Counted from the stretch's first letter, positions 46,099 through 54,652 are shown. The stretch: 64,000 nt of DNA from Streptomyces sp. TLI_235 (GCA_002300355.1 NSGV01000001.1:2108001-2172000); one strand, 5' to 3'. Made by a program: numbers and translations. Notes: generated from the sequence alone by a model not told the origin.

Positions 46099-47175
46099 TC
46101 AGATCCCGTACAGCCGACGGGCGTTGCCGTGCCCGAGCATCCCGGTGACGCGCGCGGCGTCCGCCGCGGTGCAGTCCCCGGCCGCCTGCCAGCCGTCCAG
46201 CACCGCGGCGAGCGCCCGCCGGAACTGCGCCACGCCGACGGGGTACAGCTCGGGCAGCCCGTAGGCGTCGGTGGAGAACAACACCTTGCCGAAGGGCGCG
46301 AGTTCGAGCACCTCGCCGAGCACCGCGGCGGCCCGCGGCCCGGTGTACGACAGGGTCAGCCCGACGTCCACATGGACGTGCGGGAAGGACTGCGCCAGCC
46401 AGGCCGCCTGCCGGTGGTACGGGTAGCCGTGGAGCAGCACCAGTGGCACGCCGTCCGGCTCCACCGCGCGGACGAAGTCCACCAGCAGCGCCGGGTCGGC
46501 CCGGTGCAGCCGCAGGTCCGGGTCGCCGAAGCCGGTGTGCAGCTGGATCGGCAGCCCGAGGCCGACGGCCGTCCACAGCAGGTGGCGCAGCAGCACCGGA
46601 TCGGTGATCCGGCCGTCCGGGCGGGCGCCGGCGGCCCGCACCACCTCGGAGCGGGCGGGCGGGCCGCCCGGGATGTCCAGCCCGGCGCGGTAGGCGAGCA
46701 CCGACTTCACCGCGACCGCCCCGGCGCAGGCCCCGGCCAGCGCCTCGGCGACGGCGTCCGGCCAGTGCGGCGCGGGTGCGCGGACCCCGGCGGCCACCGC
46801 CTCCAGCCGCACCACCTCGTGGGGCCGTGCCCCGGCGAGGGCGGCCAGGTCGGCGGGCGGCAGCAGCGGACGGCCGTCGGCCTCGGTGAGTCCGGTGTCG
46901 ACCAGCAGGTCGGCCAGGCCGGCCCCGGCGAGCATCCGGGCGGCGGCCTCCGCGGCGCCCGCCTGCCGGCGCGCCGCGAGGTAGTCGGCCGGCTCCGCCA
47001 GGGCGGGCAGGCCCAGCAGTGGCGGGCACCAGCGGCGGACGGCCAGCCCGATCGCGCTGTCGAAGGGCGAGGTGCCGGGTGCGGGCGGCCGGTCCGACTC
47101 GGTGATCAGCGCCCCGAACGCGGCCTCGTCCAGGTCGGCGACGACGACGCCGTGGCAGTGGTGGTCGACCAGCAC
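46099..47175 (-). CDS. Amidohydrolase family protein (FluG N-domain-like)
   Basis: A 358-aa TIM-barrel hydrolase. Residues HHCHG near the start, later KSVLAYRAGLDIPGG, IQLHTGFGDPDLRLH, VLLHGYPYHRQAAWLAQSFPHVHVDVGLTLSYTG and STDAYGLPELY carry the metal-binding His and Asp. GTG start 3 bp after the glutamine-synthetase-like gene, so they are likely co-translated. In some fungi these two domains are fused in FluG. Substrate unknown; an amide or gamma-glutamyl compound is possible. Confidence 0.86.
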   Translation of the reverse strand: MLVDHHCHGVVVADLDEAAFGALITESDRPPAPGTSPFDSAIGLAVRRWCPPLLGLPALAEPADYLAARRQAGAAEAAARMLAGAGLADLLVDTGLTEADGRPLLPPADLAALAGARPHEVVRLEAVAAGVRAPAPHWPDAVAEALAGACAGAVAVKSVLAYRAGLDIPGGPPARSEVVRAAGARPDGRITDPVLLRHLLWTAVGLGLPIQLHTGFGDPDLRLHRADPALLVDFVRAVEPDGVPLVLLHGYPYHRQAAWLAQSFPHVHVDVGLTLSYTGPRAAAVLGEVLELAPFGKVLFSTDAYGLPELYPVGVAQFRRALAAVLDGWQAAGDCTAADAARVTGMLGHGNARRLYGI

Positions 47176-47178
47176 CGG

Positions 47179-48504
47179 TCAGTACCGCCGGAGGGTGGCC
47201 TCGACCAGCTGCCGCGCGTCCAGCCCGGCGAAGCGGGCGATCTCGGCCTCGCGGACGTCCAGCACCGCGCGGTAGAGCTCCTCCCCCATCGCCGTCCGCA
47301 GCGGGGCGCAGGCGCGGAAGGCGGAGAGCGCGGCGGCCGCCCCGTGCGGCAGCCGTTCGACCCCGTGTGCGCGGGCCGGGTCGCCGGTCACCTCGGGCGG
47401 CAGCCGCAGGCCGGCGTCCAGCCCGGCGAGGCCGGCCGCGAGCACGCCGCCGACGGCGAGGTAGGGGTTGGCGGCCGCGTCGAAGCACTTCACCTCCGCG
47501 TTGGCCTGGTCCGGCGCGGAGCCGGTGATCAGCCGCAGCGCGGCCTCCCGGTTCTCCAGACCCCAGCAGCGGTACGGGCCGGCCCAGCGGCCGGGCACCA
47601 GGCGCAGGTGGCTGGCCGGGCTCGGTGCGCCGAGCACCAGCAGGGCGGGCAGTTCCTCCAGGACGCCGGCGAGGAAGGACTCCGCCTGCGCGGTGAGGCC
47701 GTGCGGGCCGGGTCCGTCGGCGTGCAGGTTCCGCCCGTCCTGCCAGAGGCTGAGGTGCAGGTGGCAGCCGTTGCCGACGCCGTCGGGCGCCACCACCGGG
47801 GCGAACGAGGCGCGCAGCCCGTGGTGGGCCGAGACCGCCCGGACGGTCTGCCGCACCAGCAGCGCGGTGTCGGCGGCCCGGACGGGGCTGTCCGCGGCGA
47901 CGGAGACCTCGAACTGGCCGGGCGTGTACTCGGGGTGGATCTGCAGGACGGTGAGCCGCTGCGCCTCCAGGGCGCGGAGCACGTCGCGCAGGTAGTCGGA
48001 GCGCTCGACCAGCCGGTCCATGCCGTAGGCGGCGCCGCCCTCCGGTGCGCCGTCCCGGTCGACGACCCACTCGATCTCGAAGCCGGCCCGCACCGCGAGT
48101 CCGCGGGCGGCGAGCGCCTGCTCGGTGCGGCGGGCGAACCAGCGCTGGCAGCCGGGGTGCGGGGCGCCGTCCTGGCGGCGGCGGTCGACCGGCGCCCAGG
48201 CCCAGCCGGGCTGGGCGGCGAGCGGCACCAGCGCGTCGAGGTCGGGGACGAGGCGGAGGTCGCCGACCGGGCCTCCGCCGGGGGCCATCGAGTCGTCGGC
48301 GAGGAAGGAGTCGAAGCAGGGGGAGGCGCCGACGCCGTACCGGACGGCGTGCGGCAGGCGGGCGACCGGCACCGCCTTGGCCCGGGTCACGCCGGCGTTG
48401 TCCACCCAGCCGAGGGCGAGGGCGTCCACCCCTGCCCCGGCGAGTTCCGCGGCGGCCTCCTCGGCCCGTTCCACCAGCTCGTCCTTGGTCTGCGCGCTGC
48501 CCAT
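47179..48504 (-). CDS. Glutamine synthetase family protein (gamma-glutamyl ligase-like)
   Basis: A 441-aa glutamine-synthetase-fold ligase. Core motifs: GFEIEWV (metal Glu pair), QIHPEYTPGQFEVSVA, NGCHLHLSLWQ, PYRCWGLENREAALRLITG, and AEVKCFDAAANPYLAVGGVLAAGLAG. The family includes enzymes making gamma-glutamyl amines from polyamines or ethanolamine; this copy is unlikely to be the main GlnA. ATG 48504 is chosen, but ATG 48585 (MADSP) is possible; neither has a strong site. It forms an operon with the amidohydrolase 3 bp downstream. Confidence 0.86.
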   Translation of the reverse strand: MGSAQTKDELVERAEEAAAELAGAGVDALALGWVDNAGVTRAKAVPVARLPHAVRYGVGASPCFDSFLADDSMAPGGGPVGDLRLVPDLDALVPLAAQPGWAWAPVDRRRQDGAPHPGCQRWFARRTEQALAARGLAVRAGFEIEWVVDRDGAPEGGAAYGMDRLVERSDYLRDVLRALEAQRLTVLQIHPEYTPGQFEVSVAADSPVRAADTALLVRQTVRAVSAHHGLRASFAPVVAPDGVGNGCHLHLSLWQDGRNLHADGPGPHGLTAQAESFLAGVLEELPALLVLGAPSPASHLRLVPGRWAGPYRCWGLENREAALRLITGSAPDQANAEVKCFDAAANPYLAVGGVLAAGLAGLDAGLRLPPEVTGDPARAHGVERLPHGAAAALSAFRACAPLRTAMGEELYRAVLDVREAEIARFAGLDARQLVEATLRRY

Positions 48505-48626
48505 GCGCCCATGCTGCCGCCCGCGGCGGCCGAGGTGGGGGACCGCCCCGCGGTGGGACCCGCCCGGGGAGGGTGAATCAGCCATTCCCGAACTGTGGCG
48601 CAGGTCACACCGGAGGGGGAATTTCC

Positions 48627-48680
48627 GGGGACCGACTCCCCGTTTAACCCGGTGTTCGCACAAACGGGGAACGAGTCCCC
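48627..48680. promoter_or_regulatory. Twin GGGGA-N5-TCCCC dyads upstream of a TetR regulator
   Basis: GGGGACCGACTCCCC (48627-48641) and GGGGAACGAGTCCCC (48666-48680), centres 39 bp apart. They also pair with each other as a long inverted repeat. They lie 18-72 bp before the TetR gene start (48699), likely autoregulatory operators that also affect the following exporter. Confidence 0.65.
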
Positions 48681-48698
48681 GGAAGGGAAGGGAGTCCG

Positions 48699-49340
48699 AT
48701 GACCACCGTCAGCGCCAAGCCTGCCGGCCAGCGGCTCCGTGCGGACGCCAGCCGCAACCGCGCGCGGATCATCACCGCCGCCCGCGAGGCGATCGTGGAG
48801 CACGGCGCGGAGGCGCCGCTCGACGAGATCGCCCGCAGGGCCGGGGTCGGCAACGCCACGCTCTACCGTAACTTCTCCGACCGGCGCGAGCTGCTGCACC
48901 ACGTCACCCTCTCGGTGCTGACCCGGGTGCTGGAGCACGCGGAGGCAGGCCTGACGGATCCGGACGCCTTCGAGGGCCTCGCCCGGTTCACGCACGCCGC
49001 CGCGGACGAGCGCATCGGCGCGCTCTGCCCGATGCTCTCCGACCACATCGACCACGACGACCCCGAGCTGGAGAGCGCGAGGCTGCGGCTGAGTGCCGCC
49101 GCCGTCGAGCTCATCGCCCGCGCCCACGCCAGCGGGCAGCTGCGCGCCGACATCGGGGTCGGCGACTACTTCCTCGGCGTCACCCAGCTCACCCGCCCGC
49201 TCCCGGGCACCGGATGCCTCGATCTCGACCAGTTCGTCCATCGCCACCTGCAGGTCTTCCTGGACGGCCTGCGAGCCCCGGCGACCTCCGTACTTCCCGG
49301 CCGTGCCGCGTCCTTCGAGGACCTCAAGCGCGCCGACTGA
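48699..49340 (+). CDS. TetR family transcriptional regulator
   Basis: A 213-aa regulator: N-terminal HTH about 22-60 (RARIITAAREAIVEHGAEAPLDEIARRAGVGNATLYRNFSDRRELL), followed by the TetR ligand domain with no known subfamily signature. It lies 40 bp upstream of a DHA2 exporter gene. The two-gene set fits a drug-responsive efflux unit, probably regulated by the twin dyads upstream. Strong purine-rich start (GGAAGGGAAGGGAG). Confidence 0.9.
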   Translation: MTTVSAKPAGQRLRADASRNRARIITAAREAIVEHGAEAPLDEIARRAGVGNATLYRNFSDRRELLHHVTLSVLTRVLEHAEAGLTDPDAFEGLARFTHAAADERIGALCPMLSDHIDHDDPELESARLRLSAAAVELIARAHASGQLRADIGVGDYFLGVTQLTRPLPGTGCLDLDQFVHRHLQVFLDGLRAPATSVLPGRAASFEDLKRAD

Positions 49341-49380
49341 CCGACCCGACCGCACGCAACGCACGTTAGTGGGTACCCCC

Positions 49381-50880
49381 ATGTCCGAAACCGGCCTCCA
49401 GGCCGATCCGCGCCGATGGAAGGCACTCGTCTTCATCGGCCTGGCCCAGCTGATGGTCGTCCTCGACGCGACCGTCGTGAACATCGCGCTGCCCTCGGCG
49501 CAGCACGACCTCGGCATCTCCGACGGCAACCGCCAGTGGGTGATCACCGCCTACGCGCTGGCCTTCGGCGGCCTGCTCCTGTTCGGCGGCCGGATCGCCG
49601 ACCTGTGGGGCCGCAGGCGGACCTTCATCATCGGCCTCACCGGCTTCGCGCTGGCGTCCGCGCTCGGCGGCGCCGCCGTCAACACCCCGATGCTGCTCGG
49701 TGCCCGTGCCCTCCAGGGCGTCTTCGGCGCCCTGCTCGCCCCGGCCGCGCTCTCGCTGCTCGCGGTGATGTTCACCGAGGCCAAGGAGCGCGCCAAGGCC
49801 TTCGGCATCTACGGCGCCATCGCCGGCGGCGGCGGTGCCATCGGCCTGATCCTGGGCGGCCTGCTCACCGAGTACCTGAACTGGCGCTGGACCTTCTACG
49901 TCAACATCCCGTTCGCCGTGGTCGCGATCCTCGGCGCGGTGACGGTGATCCGCGAGCCGGTCGGCAGCCGCAACCGCAACCGCCTGGACATCCCCGGCGT
50001 GCTGCTGGTCACCGGCGGCCTGGTCTCCCTCGTCTACGCCTTCACCCGCGCCGAGTCGGACGGCTGGTCGGCCGGTATCACCGTCGGCCTGTTCGTCGCC
50101 GCCGCCGTGCTGCTCGCCGCGTTCGCCGTGGTGGAGAGCAAGGTCTCCGCGCCGCTGCTGCCGCTGCGCGTCATCACCGAGCGCAACCGCGGCGGTGTCT
50201 ACCTGTCGCTCGGCCTCGCCGTGATCGGCATGTTCGGCCTGTTCCTGTTCCTCACCTACTACCTGCAGGTGGTGCTCGGCTACAGCCCGGTCACCAGCGG
50301 CCTGGCCTTCCTGCCGATGGTGGCGGGCATGATCACCGGCTCCACCCAGATCGGCGCCCGGCTGATGACCCGCGTGCCGCCGCGCTACCTGATGGTGCCC
50401 GGCTTCCTGGTCGCCTCGCTGGGCATGCTGATCCTCACCCAGATCGACGTGAACAGCTCCTACCCGGCGCTGATCCTGCCCGGTCTGATCCTGATGGGCC
50501 TCGGCATGGGCACCGCGTTCATGCCGGCGATGAGCATGGCCACGCACGGCGTCGAGCCGCGCGACGCGGGTGTCGCCTCGGCCATGGTCAACACCTCGCA
50601 GCAGGTCGGCGGCGCCATCGGCACCGCGCTGTTGAACACCATCGCGGCCAGCGCCACCACCGCGTACCTGACCTCGCACGCCAAGGACGGCGCACCGAAG
50701 CAGCTGCTCCAGCTGCAGGGCATGGTGCACGGCTTCTCGACCGCGATCTGGTGGTCCTTCGGCATCCTGGTGCTCGCCGCCACGGTCGCCGCAGTCCTGA
50801 TCAACACCGGCCGTCCCGAGGTCCACGCGACCGCCGAGGGCGCGGCCAAGGAGGACGCCGTCCCCGTGATGGCGCACTGA
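49381..50880 (+). CDS. DHA2 family MFS exporter (EmrB/QacA type)
   Basis: A 499-aa protein with 14 predicted helices. WKALVFIGLAQLMVVLDATVVNIALPSAQHDLGISDGNRQWVITAYALAFGGLLLFGGRIADLWGRRR is the typical EmrB/QacA opening, including motif D1 and the antiporter motif A. It is expected to export lipophilic or cationic drugs with proton exchange. The ATG at 49381 has no strong ribosome site, suggesting dependence on the upstream gene. A hairpin terminator follows at 50901. Confidence 0.93.
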   Translation: MSETGLQADPRRWKALVFIGLAQLMVVLDATVVNIALPSAQHDLGISDGNRQWVITAYALAFGGLLLFGGRIADLWGRRRTFIIGLTGFALASALGGAAVNTPMLLGARALQGVFGALLAPAALSLLAVMFTEAKERAKAFGIYGAIAGGGGAIGLILGGLLTEYLNWRWTFYVNIPFAVVAILGAVTVIREPVGSRNRNRLDIPGVLLVTGGLVSLVYAFTRAESDGWSAGITVGLFVAAAVLLAAFAVVESKVSAPLLPLRVITERNRGGVYLSLGLAVIGMFGLFLFLTYYLQVVLGYSPVTSGLAFLPMVAGMITGSTQIGARLMTRVPPRYLMVPGFLVASLGMLILTQIDVNSSYPALILPGLILMGLGMGTAFMPAMSMATHGVEPRDAGVASAMVNTSQQVGGAIGTALLNTIAASATTAYLTSHAKDGAPKQLLQLQGMVHGFSTAIWWSFGILVLAATVAAVLINTGRPEVHATAEGAAKEDAVPVMAH

Positions 50881-51330
50881 CGCCTTCCGTTCCACCGCAG
50901 CGGCCCGCCGGGTTCTCCCGGCGGGCCGCCGTGCTTTCCCCGGCCGGTTCCGCTCCGCGCGGCACTCTTCCTACTCGGCGGTAACTCCGCTACAGTGACC
51001 GGCACGCACCAGCGCCGGGCCTCGGGAGCCGCACCGGCGTGGTCGGCGCCGCGGCATTGCGCGGACGCCCCGGTGCGGATGTCCCGGCCCTCGCGGCCGT
51101 CTTCTCCCTTCAGCAGCTCAGTGCCGTCCGTCCTTCTCTCGACGCGCCTGAGCATCTCGGCACATCCGCGGCACGGCCGGAGCGGACCGGTTCGTGCTCC
51201 GCGGGGCCGCCCCGCCTTCCCGCACACCCGCGCAGCCACACCCTCCTCCGGCGTGCCCCGGCCGCCGCTCGCCGTCGAGCGGCCGGCCGCGCCCGAGCGC
51301 TGCGCGGGCCCATGACAAGGAGTCAGGACA
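50881..51330. other. 450-bp intergenic region before the 3-hydroxyacyl-CoA dehydrogenase
   Basis: Contains the exporter terminator (50901-50928), a TACTCGGCGGTA partial dyad (50972-50983) and a TACAGT hexamer (50991-50996) that may be the -10 of the dehydrogenase promoter, leaving a 5' UTR of about 330 bases. Beyond shadow frames I see no gene in it. Confidence 0.5.
50901..50928. terminator. Hairpin terminator after the DHA2 exporter
   Basis: CGGCCCGCCGGG (50901-50912) and CCCGGCGGGCCG (50917-50928), a perfect 12-bp stem with loop TTCT. Confidence 0.85.
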
Positions 51331-53106
51331 ATGGAGCGTCCCTTCCCCACTGTCGCCGTGGTCGGTCTCGGCACCATGGGTGCCGGCATCGCCGTGGCGA
51401 TCGCGAAGAGCGGCCGACGGGTGCTCGGCATCGAGGCCGACGCCGACGCCGCGGTCCGGGCCCTGGCCCGGATCGAGGAGGCCACCGCGCACGCGGTGCA
51501 GCGCGAGCGGCTGACCGCCGAGGAGCGCACCGCGCTGCTCGCCCTGATCACGGTCGGCGACCGGCTCGACGCCGCGGCCGACGCCGACCTGGTGATCGAG
51601 GAGGTGCCCGAGCAGCTGGAGCTGAAGCGGGAGATCTTCGCCGAACTGGACCGCATCTGCCCGCCGGAGACGGTGCTGGCGACCGGTACCACCGCACTGT
51701 CGGTGACCCGGATCGCGGCCGCCACCGCCCGCCCGGAGCGCGTGCTGGGCCTGCACTTCTTCAACCCGGTGCACACCATGAAGCTCGTCGAGGTCGTGCG
51801 CACCGTGCTGACCTCGCCGCAGGCCGCCGAGGACGCCGCCGCCTTCGCCCGCGACCTGGGCAAGGAGCCGGTCGCGGCCGGCGACCGGGCCGGCTTCATC
51901 GTCAACGGCCTGCTCTTCGCGTACCTCAACCAGGCCGCCGCGATGTTCGAGTCGCGGTACGCCACCCGCGAGGACATCGACGCCGCCATGCGGCTCGGCT
52001 GCGGCCTGCCGATGGGCCCGCTGGCGCTGCTCGACCTGATCGGCATCGACACCGCCCGCACCGTGCTGGAGGCGATGTACGAGCAGTCGAAGGACCGGCT
52101 GCACGCGCCGGCCCCGATCCTCGGCCAGCTGGCCGCGGCGGGCCTGCTCGGCCGCAAGTCCGGCCGCGGCTTCTACAGCTACGAGGCGCCCGGCTCCTCG
52201 CGGGTGGTCGCCGAGGCTTCGGCCGCGGCCGGCACCCGGGTCGCGGGCCGGACGGTCGCGAGCATCGGTGTCTGCGGCTCGGGCACCATGGCCACCGGCA
52301 TCGTCGAGGTCTTCGCCAAGTCCGGCCTGCCGGTGCTGCTCGCGGCCCGCAGCCAGGAGAAGGCGGACCGCGCCAAGGCGCAGCTGGCCAAGTCGCTGGA
52401 GCGCTCGGTCTCCCGGGGCCGGCTCAGCGCCGAGGCGCGGAACGCGGCGCTGGCACTGGTCACCCCGACCGGCAGCTACGCCGACCTGGCCGGGGTGGAC
52501 CTGGTGGTCGAGGCGGTCGCCGAGGACCTGGAGGTCAAGCGCGAGCTGTTCGCCACCCTGGACAAGATCGTCAAGCCGGGCGCGGTGCTCGCCACCACCA
52601 CCTCCAGCCTGCCGGTGATCAGCTGCGCGACCGCGACCTCGCGGCCGCAGGACGTGATCGGCATGCACTTCTTCAACCCGGCGCCGGCCATGAAGCTGGT
52701 CGAGGTGGTCTCCACGGTGCTCACCGCGCCGGACGTCACCGCCACCGTGCTGGAGCTGTGCGCGAAGGTGAAGAAGCACGCGGTGGAGTGCGGCGACCGG
52801 GCCGGCTTCATCGTCAACGCGCTGCTCTTCCCGTACCTGAACGACGCGGTGCGGATGCTGCAGGAGCACTACGCGACGGTGGACGACATCGACACCGCGA
52901 TGAAGCTCGGCTGCGGCTACCCGATGGGCCCGTTCGAGCTGCTGGACGTGGTCGGCCTCGACGTCTCGCTGACCATCGAGCAGGTGCTGCACCAGGAGTT
53001 CCGCGAGCCCGGCCTGGCTGCCGCCCCGCTGCTGGAGCACCTGGTCGCGGCGGGCTGCCTCGGACGCAAGACCGGCCGCGGCTTCCGCGACCACGCGCGG
53101 CGCTGA
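51331..53106 (+). CDS. Duplicated-domain 3-hydroxyacyl-CoA dehydrogenase (acetoacetyl-CoA reductase/3-hydroxybutyryl-CoA DH)
   Basis: A 591-aa protein with two complete HCDH modules (about 1-288 and about 305-591). Module one has VVGLGTMGAGIAVA, ALHFFNPVHTMKLVEVV-like segment (LGLHFFNPVHTM) and RAGFIVNGLLFAYLNQA. Module two has ICGSGTMATGIVEV (last Gly replaced by Ala), IGMHFFNPAPAM, and RAGFIVNALLFPYLNDA. It interconverts acetoacetyl-CoA and 3-hydroxybutyryl-CoA, feeding crotonyl-CoA into the ethylmalonyl-CoA route encoded downstream. ATG at 51331 follows CAAGGAG. Confidence 0.9.
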   Translation: MERPFPTVAVVGLGTMGAGIAVAIAKSGRRVLGIEADADAAVRALARIEEATAHAVQRERLTAEERTALLALITVGDRLDAAADADLVIEEVPEQLELKREIFAELDRICPPETVLATGTTALSVTRIAAATARPERVLGLHFFNPVHTMKLVEVVRTVLTSPQAAEDAAAFARDLGKEPVAAGDRAGFIVNGLLFAYLNQAAAMFESRYATREDIDAAMRLGCGLPMGPLALLDLIGIDTARTVLEAMYEQSKDRLHAPAPILGQLAAAGLLGRKSGRGFYSYEAPGSSRVVAEASAAAGTRVAGRTVASIGVCGSGTMATGIVEVFAKSGLPVLLAARSQEKADRAKAQLAKSLERSVSRGRLSAEARNAALALVTPTGSYADLAGVDLVVEAVAEDLEVKRELFATLDKIVKPGAVLATTTSSLPVISCATATSRPQDVIGMHFFNPAPAMKLVEVVSTVLTAPDVTATVLELCAKVKKHAVECGDRAGFIVNALLFPYLNDAVRMLQEHYATVDDIDTAMKLGCGYPMGPFELLDVVGLDVSLTIEQVLHQEFREPGLAAAPLLEHLVAAGCLGRKTGRGFRDHARR

Positions 53107-53114
53107 CGCGCCAC

Positions 53115-53152
53115 GGGCCGCCGCCGGCCGTCCCCGGCGGGGGCGGCGGCCC
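53115..53152. terminator. Hairpin terminator after the 3-hydroxyacyl-CoA dehydrogenase
   Basis: GGGCCGCCGCC (53115-53125) and GGCGGCGGCCC (53142-53152), just past the stop at 53106. It partly isolates the TetR and ccrA genes. Confidence 0.7.
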
Positions 53153-53365
53153 GCCCGGCACATCCGACCGAACAGCCGCCTCGCAGCAAGGAGTCGCCAT
53201 GAACACCGAGCCCGGAGGCAGACTGCCTCGGAGCAATGTCGCGCCGACCGCCCGGCCGGCCTGGAACCAGGGCCAGCTGCCGCCCCGCTGGCCGCGGCCC
53301 GCCGTGGTGCCGCCGGCCGCCCCGGTCCGACGGGCGCGGCCGGCCGGCGCGGTGCCCGGGGCGTG

Positions 53366-53371
53366 TAGCGT
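53366..53371 (+). promoter_or_regulatory. -10 element of a leaderless promoter (TetR gene)
   Basis: TAGCGT, seven bases before ATG 53379, with no Shine-Dalgarno. This supports ATG 53379 as the true start. Confidence 0.5.
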
Positions 53372-53378
53372 TCCGGGC

Positions 53379-54281
53379 ATGGATCGGGAACAGTCAGCCG
53401 TGCAGCAGCCGTCCCGCGCACCGCTGGACGGCGTCCGCCCCGAGGGCGGCCAGGGCGGCCGGCGGGCCGCGGCGCAGCGCCGGCAGATGCGCCAGGAGCT
53501 GGCGGCGGCAGCCATGGACCTGTTCGCCAACCAGGGCTACGAGGAGACGACGGTCGATCAGATCGCCGCCGAGGCGGGCGTGGCGCGGCGGACCTTCTTC
53601 CGCTACTTCCGGTCCAAGGAGGAGGCGATCTTCCCGGACCACGACGACACCCTGGTCCGGGTGGCCGACCTGCTGGCGAGCGCCGAGCCGGAGGAGCACC
53701 CGCTGGACGTGGTCTGCCGCGGCATCAAGGAGGTGCTGCGGATGTACGCCTCCACGCCGGGCGTCTCGGTGGCGCGCTACCAGCTGATCCGGCAGGTGCC
53801 GGCGCTGCGCGAGCGGGAGATCGCGGTGGTCGCCCGGTACGAGCGGCTGTTCACCCGCTACCTGCTGGGCCGCTTCGACGCGGTCGAGCAGATCCCGTCG
53901 GGCTGGCAGCGCGGCGGGGACGACGACTCGATGCTGGCCGAGGTGTCCGCGGCGGCCGTCGTGGCGGCCCACAACCACGTGCTGCGGCGCTGGCTGCGGG
54001 CGGGCGGCCACGGGGACGTGGAGGCGCAGCTGGACCACTCCTTCGAGGTCATCCGGGGCACGTTCTGGGCGACCCCGCCGAGCGGTGTGCGACGCCGTGG
54101 CACTCCTGTGGCACCCGGTGCCAGTGGTGACACCGGGTCGGCACTGGAGGACGCGGCGGTGAGCGCGTTGAGCGCCAGCCCCGGTGGTGAGGTGCTCATC
54201 ACAGTGGCCCGCACCGACGCCCCGCTGGACCTCGTCCTGGACTCGATCAAGTCCGCCCTGAGTGGCGCCCGGACGACCTGA
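53379..54281 (+). CDS. TetR family regulator of the ethylmalonyl-CoA genes
   Basis: A 300-aa TetR-family protein; HTH about 42-80 (ELAAAAMDLFANQGYEETTVDQIAAEAGVARRTFFRYFRSKEEAIFPDHD), and a ligand domain fitting acyl-CoA-type regulators. Its 3' coding end contains a perfect dyad (54109-54123) of the same type as two dyads in the ccrA promoter. ATG 53379 is leaderless; ATG 53199 in the same frame has a strong AAGGAG site but would add a low-complexity tail, so it is an alternative start or a short upstream frame. Likely local regulator of ccrA; ligand not known. Confidence 0.85.
   Translation: MDREQSAVQQPSRAPLDGVRPEGGQGGRRAAAQRRQMRQELAAAAMDLFANQGYEETTVDQIAAEAGVARRTFFRYFRSKEEAIFPDHDDTLVRVADLLASAEPEEHPLDVVCRGIKEVLRMYASTPGVSVARYQLIRQVPALREREIAVVARYERLFTRYLLGRFDAVEQIPSGWQRGGDDDSMLAEVSAAAVVAAHNHVLRRWLRAGGHGDVEAQLDHSFEVIRGTFWATPPSGVRRRGTPVAPGASGDTGSALEDAAVSALSASPGGEVLITVARTDAPLDLVLDSIKSALSGARTT
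54109..54123. promoter_or_regulatory. Operator-like dyad within the TetR coding sequence
   Basis: TGGCACCCGGTGCCA, a perfect 7+1+7 dyad matching the dyads of the ccrA promoter in core sequence (CACCCGGTG). It is 170 bp before the TetR stop and about 290 bp before the ccrA dyads. Confidence 0.45.
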
Positions 54282-54311
54282 TCCCGGCGTTTCAGCAGGT
54301 CAACAGCGTTT

Positions 54312-54348
54312 CGAAGGCCCGTCCCCGCAGCCCGGGGGCGGGCCTTCG
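54312..54348. terminator. Hairpin terminator after the TetR gene
   Basis: CGAAGGCCCG (54312-54321) pairs with CGGGCCTTCG (54339-54348), with an inner CCCC/GGGG stem, 30 bp after the TetR stop. Confidence 0.75.
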
Positions 54349-54400
54349 CGCATATCGCGCCGGGCCGCCTCGAACAGCGATCCACATCACTCGAACTGAT

Positions 54401-54438
54401 GACACCCGGTGTCTTTACGAGTGGCACAGGGTGCCACT
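54401..54438. promoter_or_regulatory. Two perfect dyads in the ccrA promoter region
   Basis: GACACCCGGTGTC (54401-54413, 6+1+6) followed by AGTGGCACAGGGTGCCACT (54420-54438, 8+3+8). Related sequences lie in the TetR gene just upstream. They are the likely operators of that TetR protein. Confidence 0.65.
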
Positions 54439-54652
54439 ACCTTGTTACCCACCAGTCGCGGCGCCGCGGCTCCCCACCTCGGCGCGCCGCGTCCGGCGTC
54501 CCCAGACCTCGGGGGCACGTACGACCTCGGCGACACCACATCCGTCGCAGACAGTCGACCACCCACCCACAGACCCTCAGCGAAGCCGGTGTCCGCTCCC
54601 GGCTCCCCCAGACGCCCTGTGCCCTCACACAGGTACGCCTTCGGAGGCAGCC

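Larger units (their letters stand above)
54282..54652. other. 371-bp region between the TetR gene and ccrA
   Basis: Contains the TetR terminator (54312-54348), two perfect dyads (54401-54413 and 54420-54438), a probable promoter around them, and then a leader of about 200 bases before the ccrA ribosome site. No gene is seen. Confidence 0.7.
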
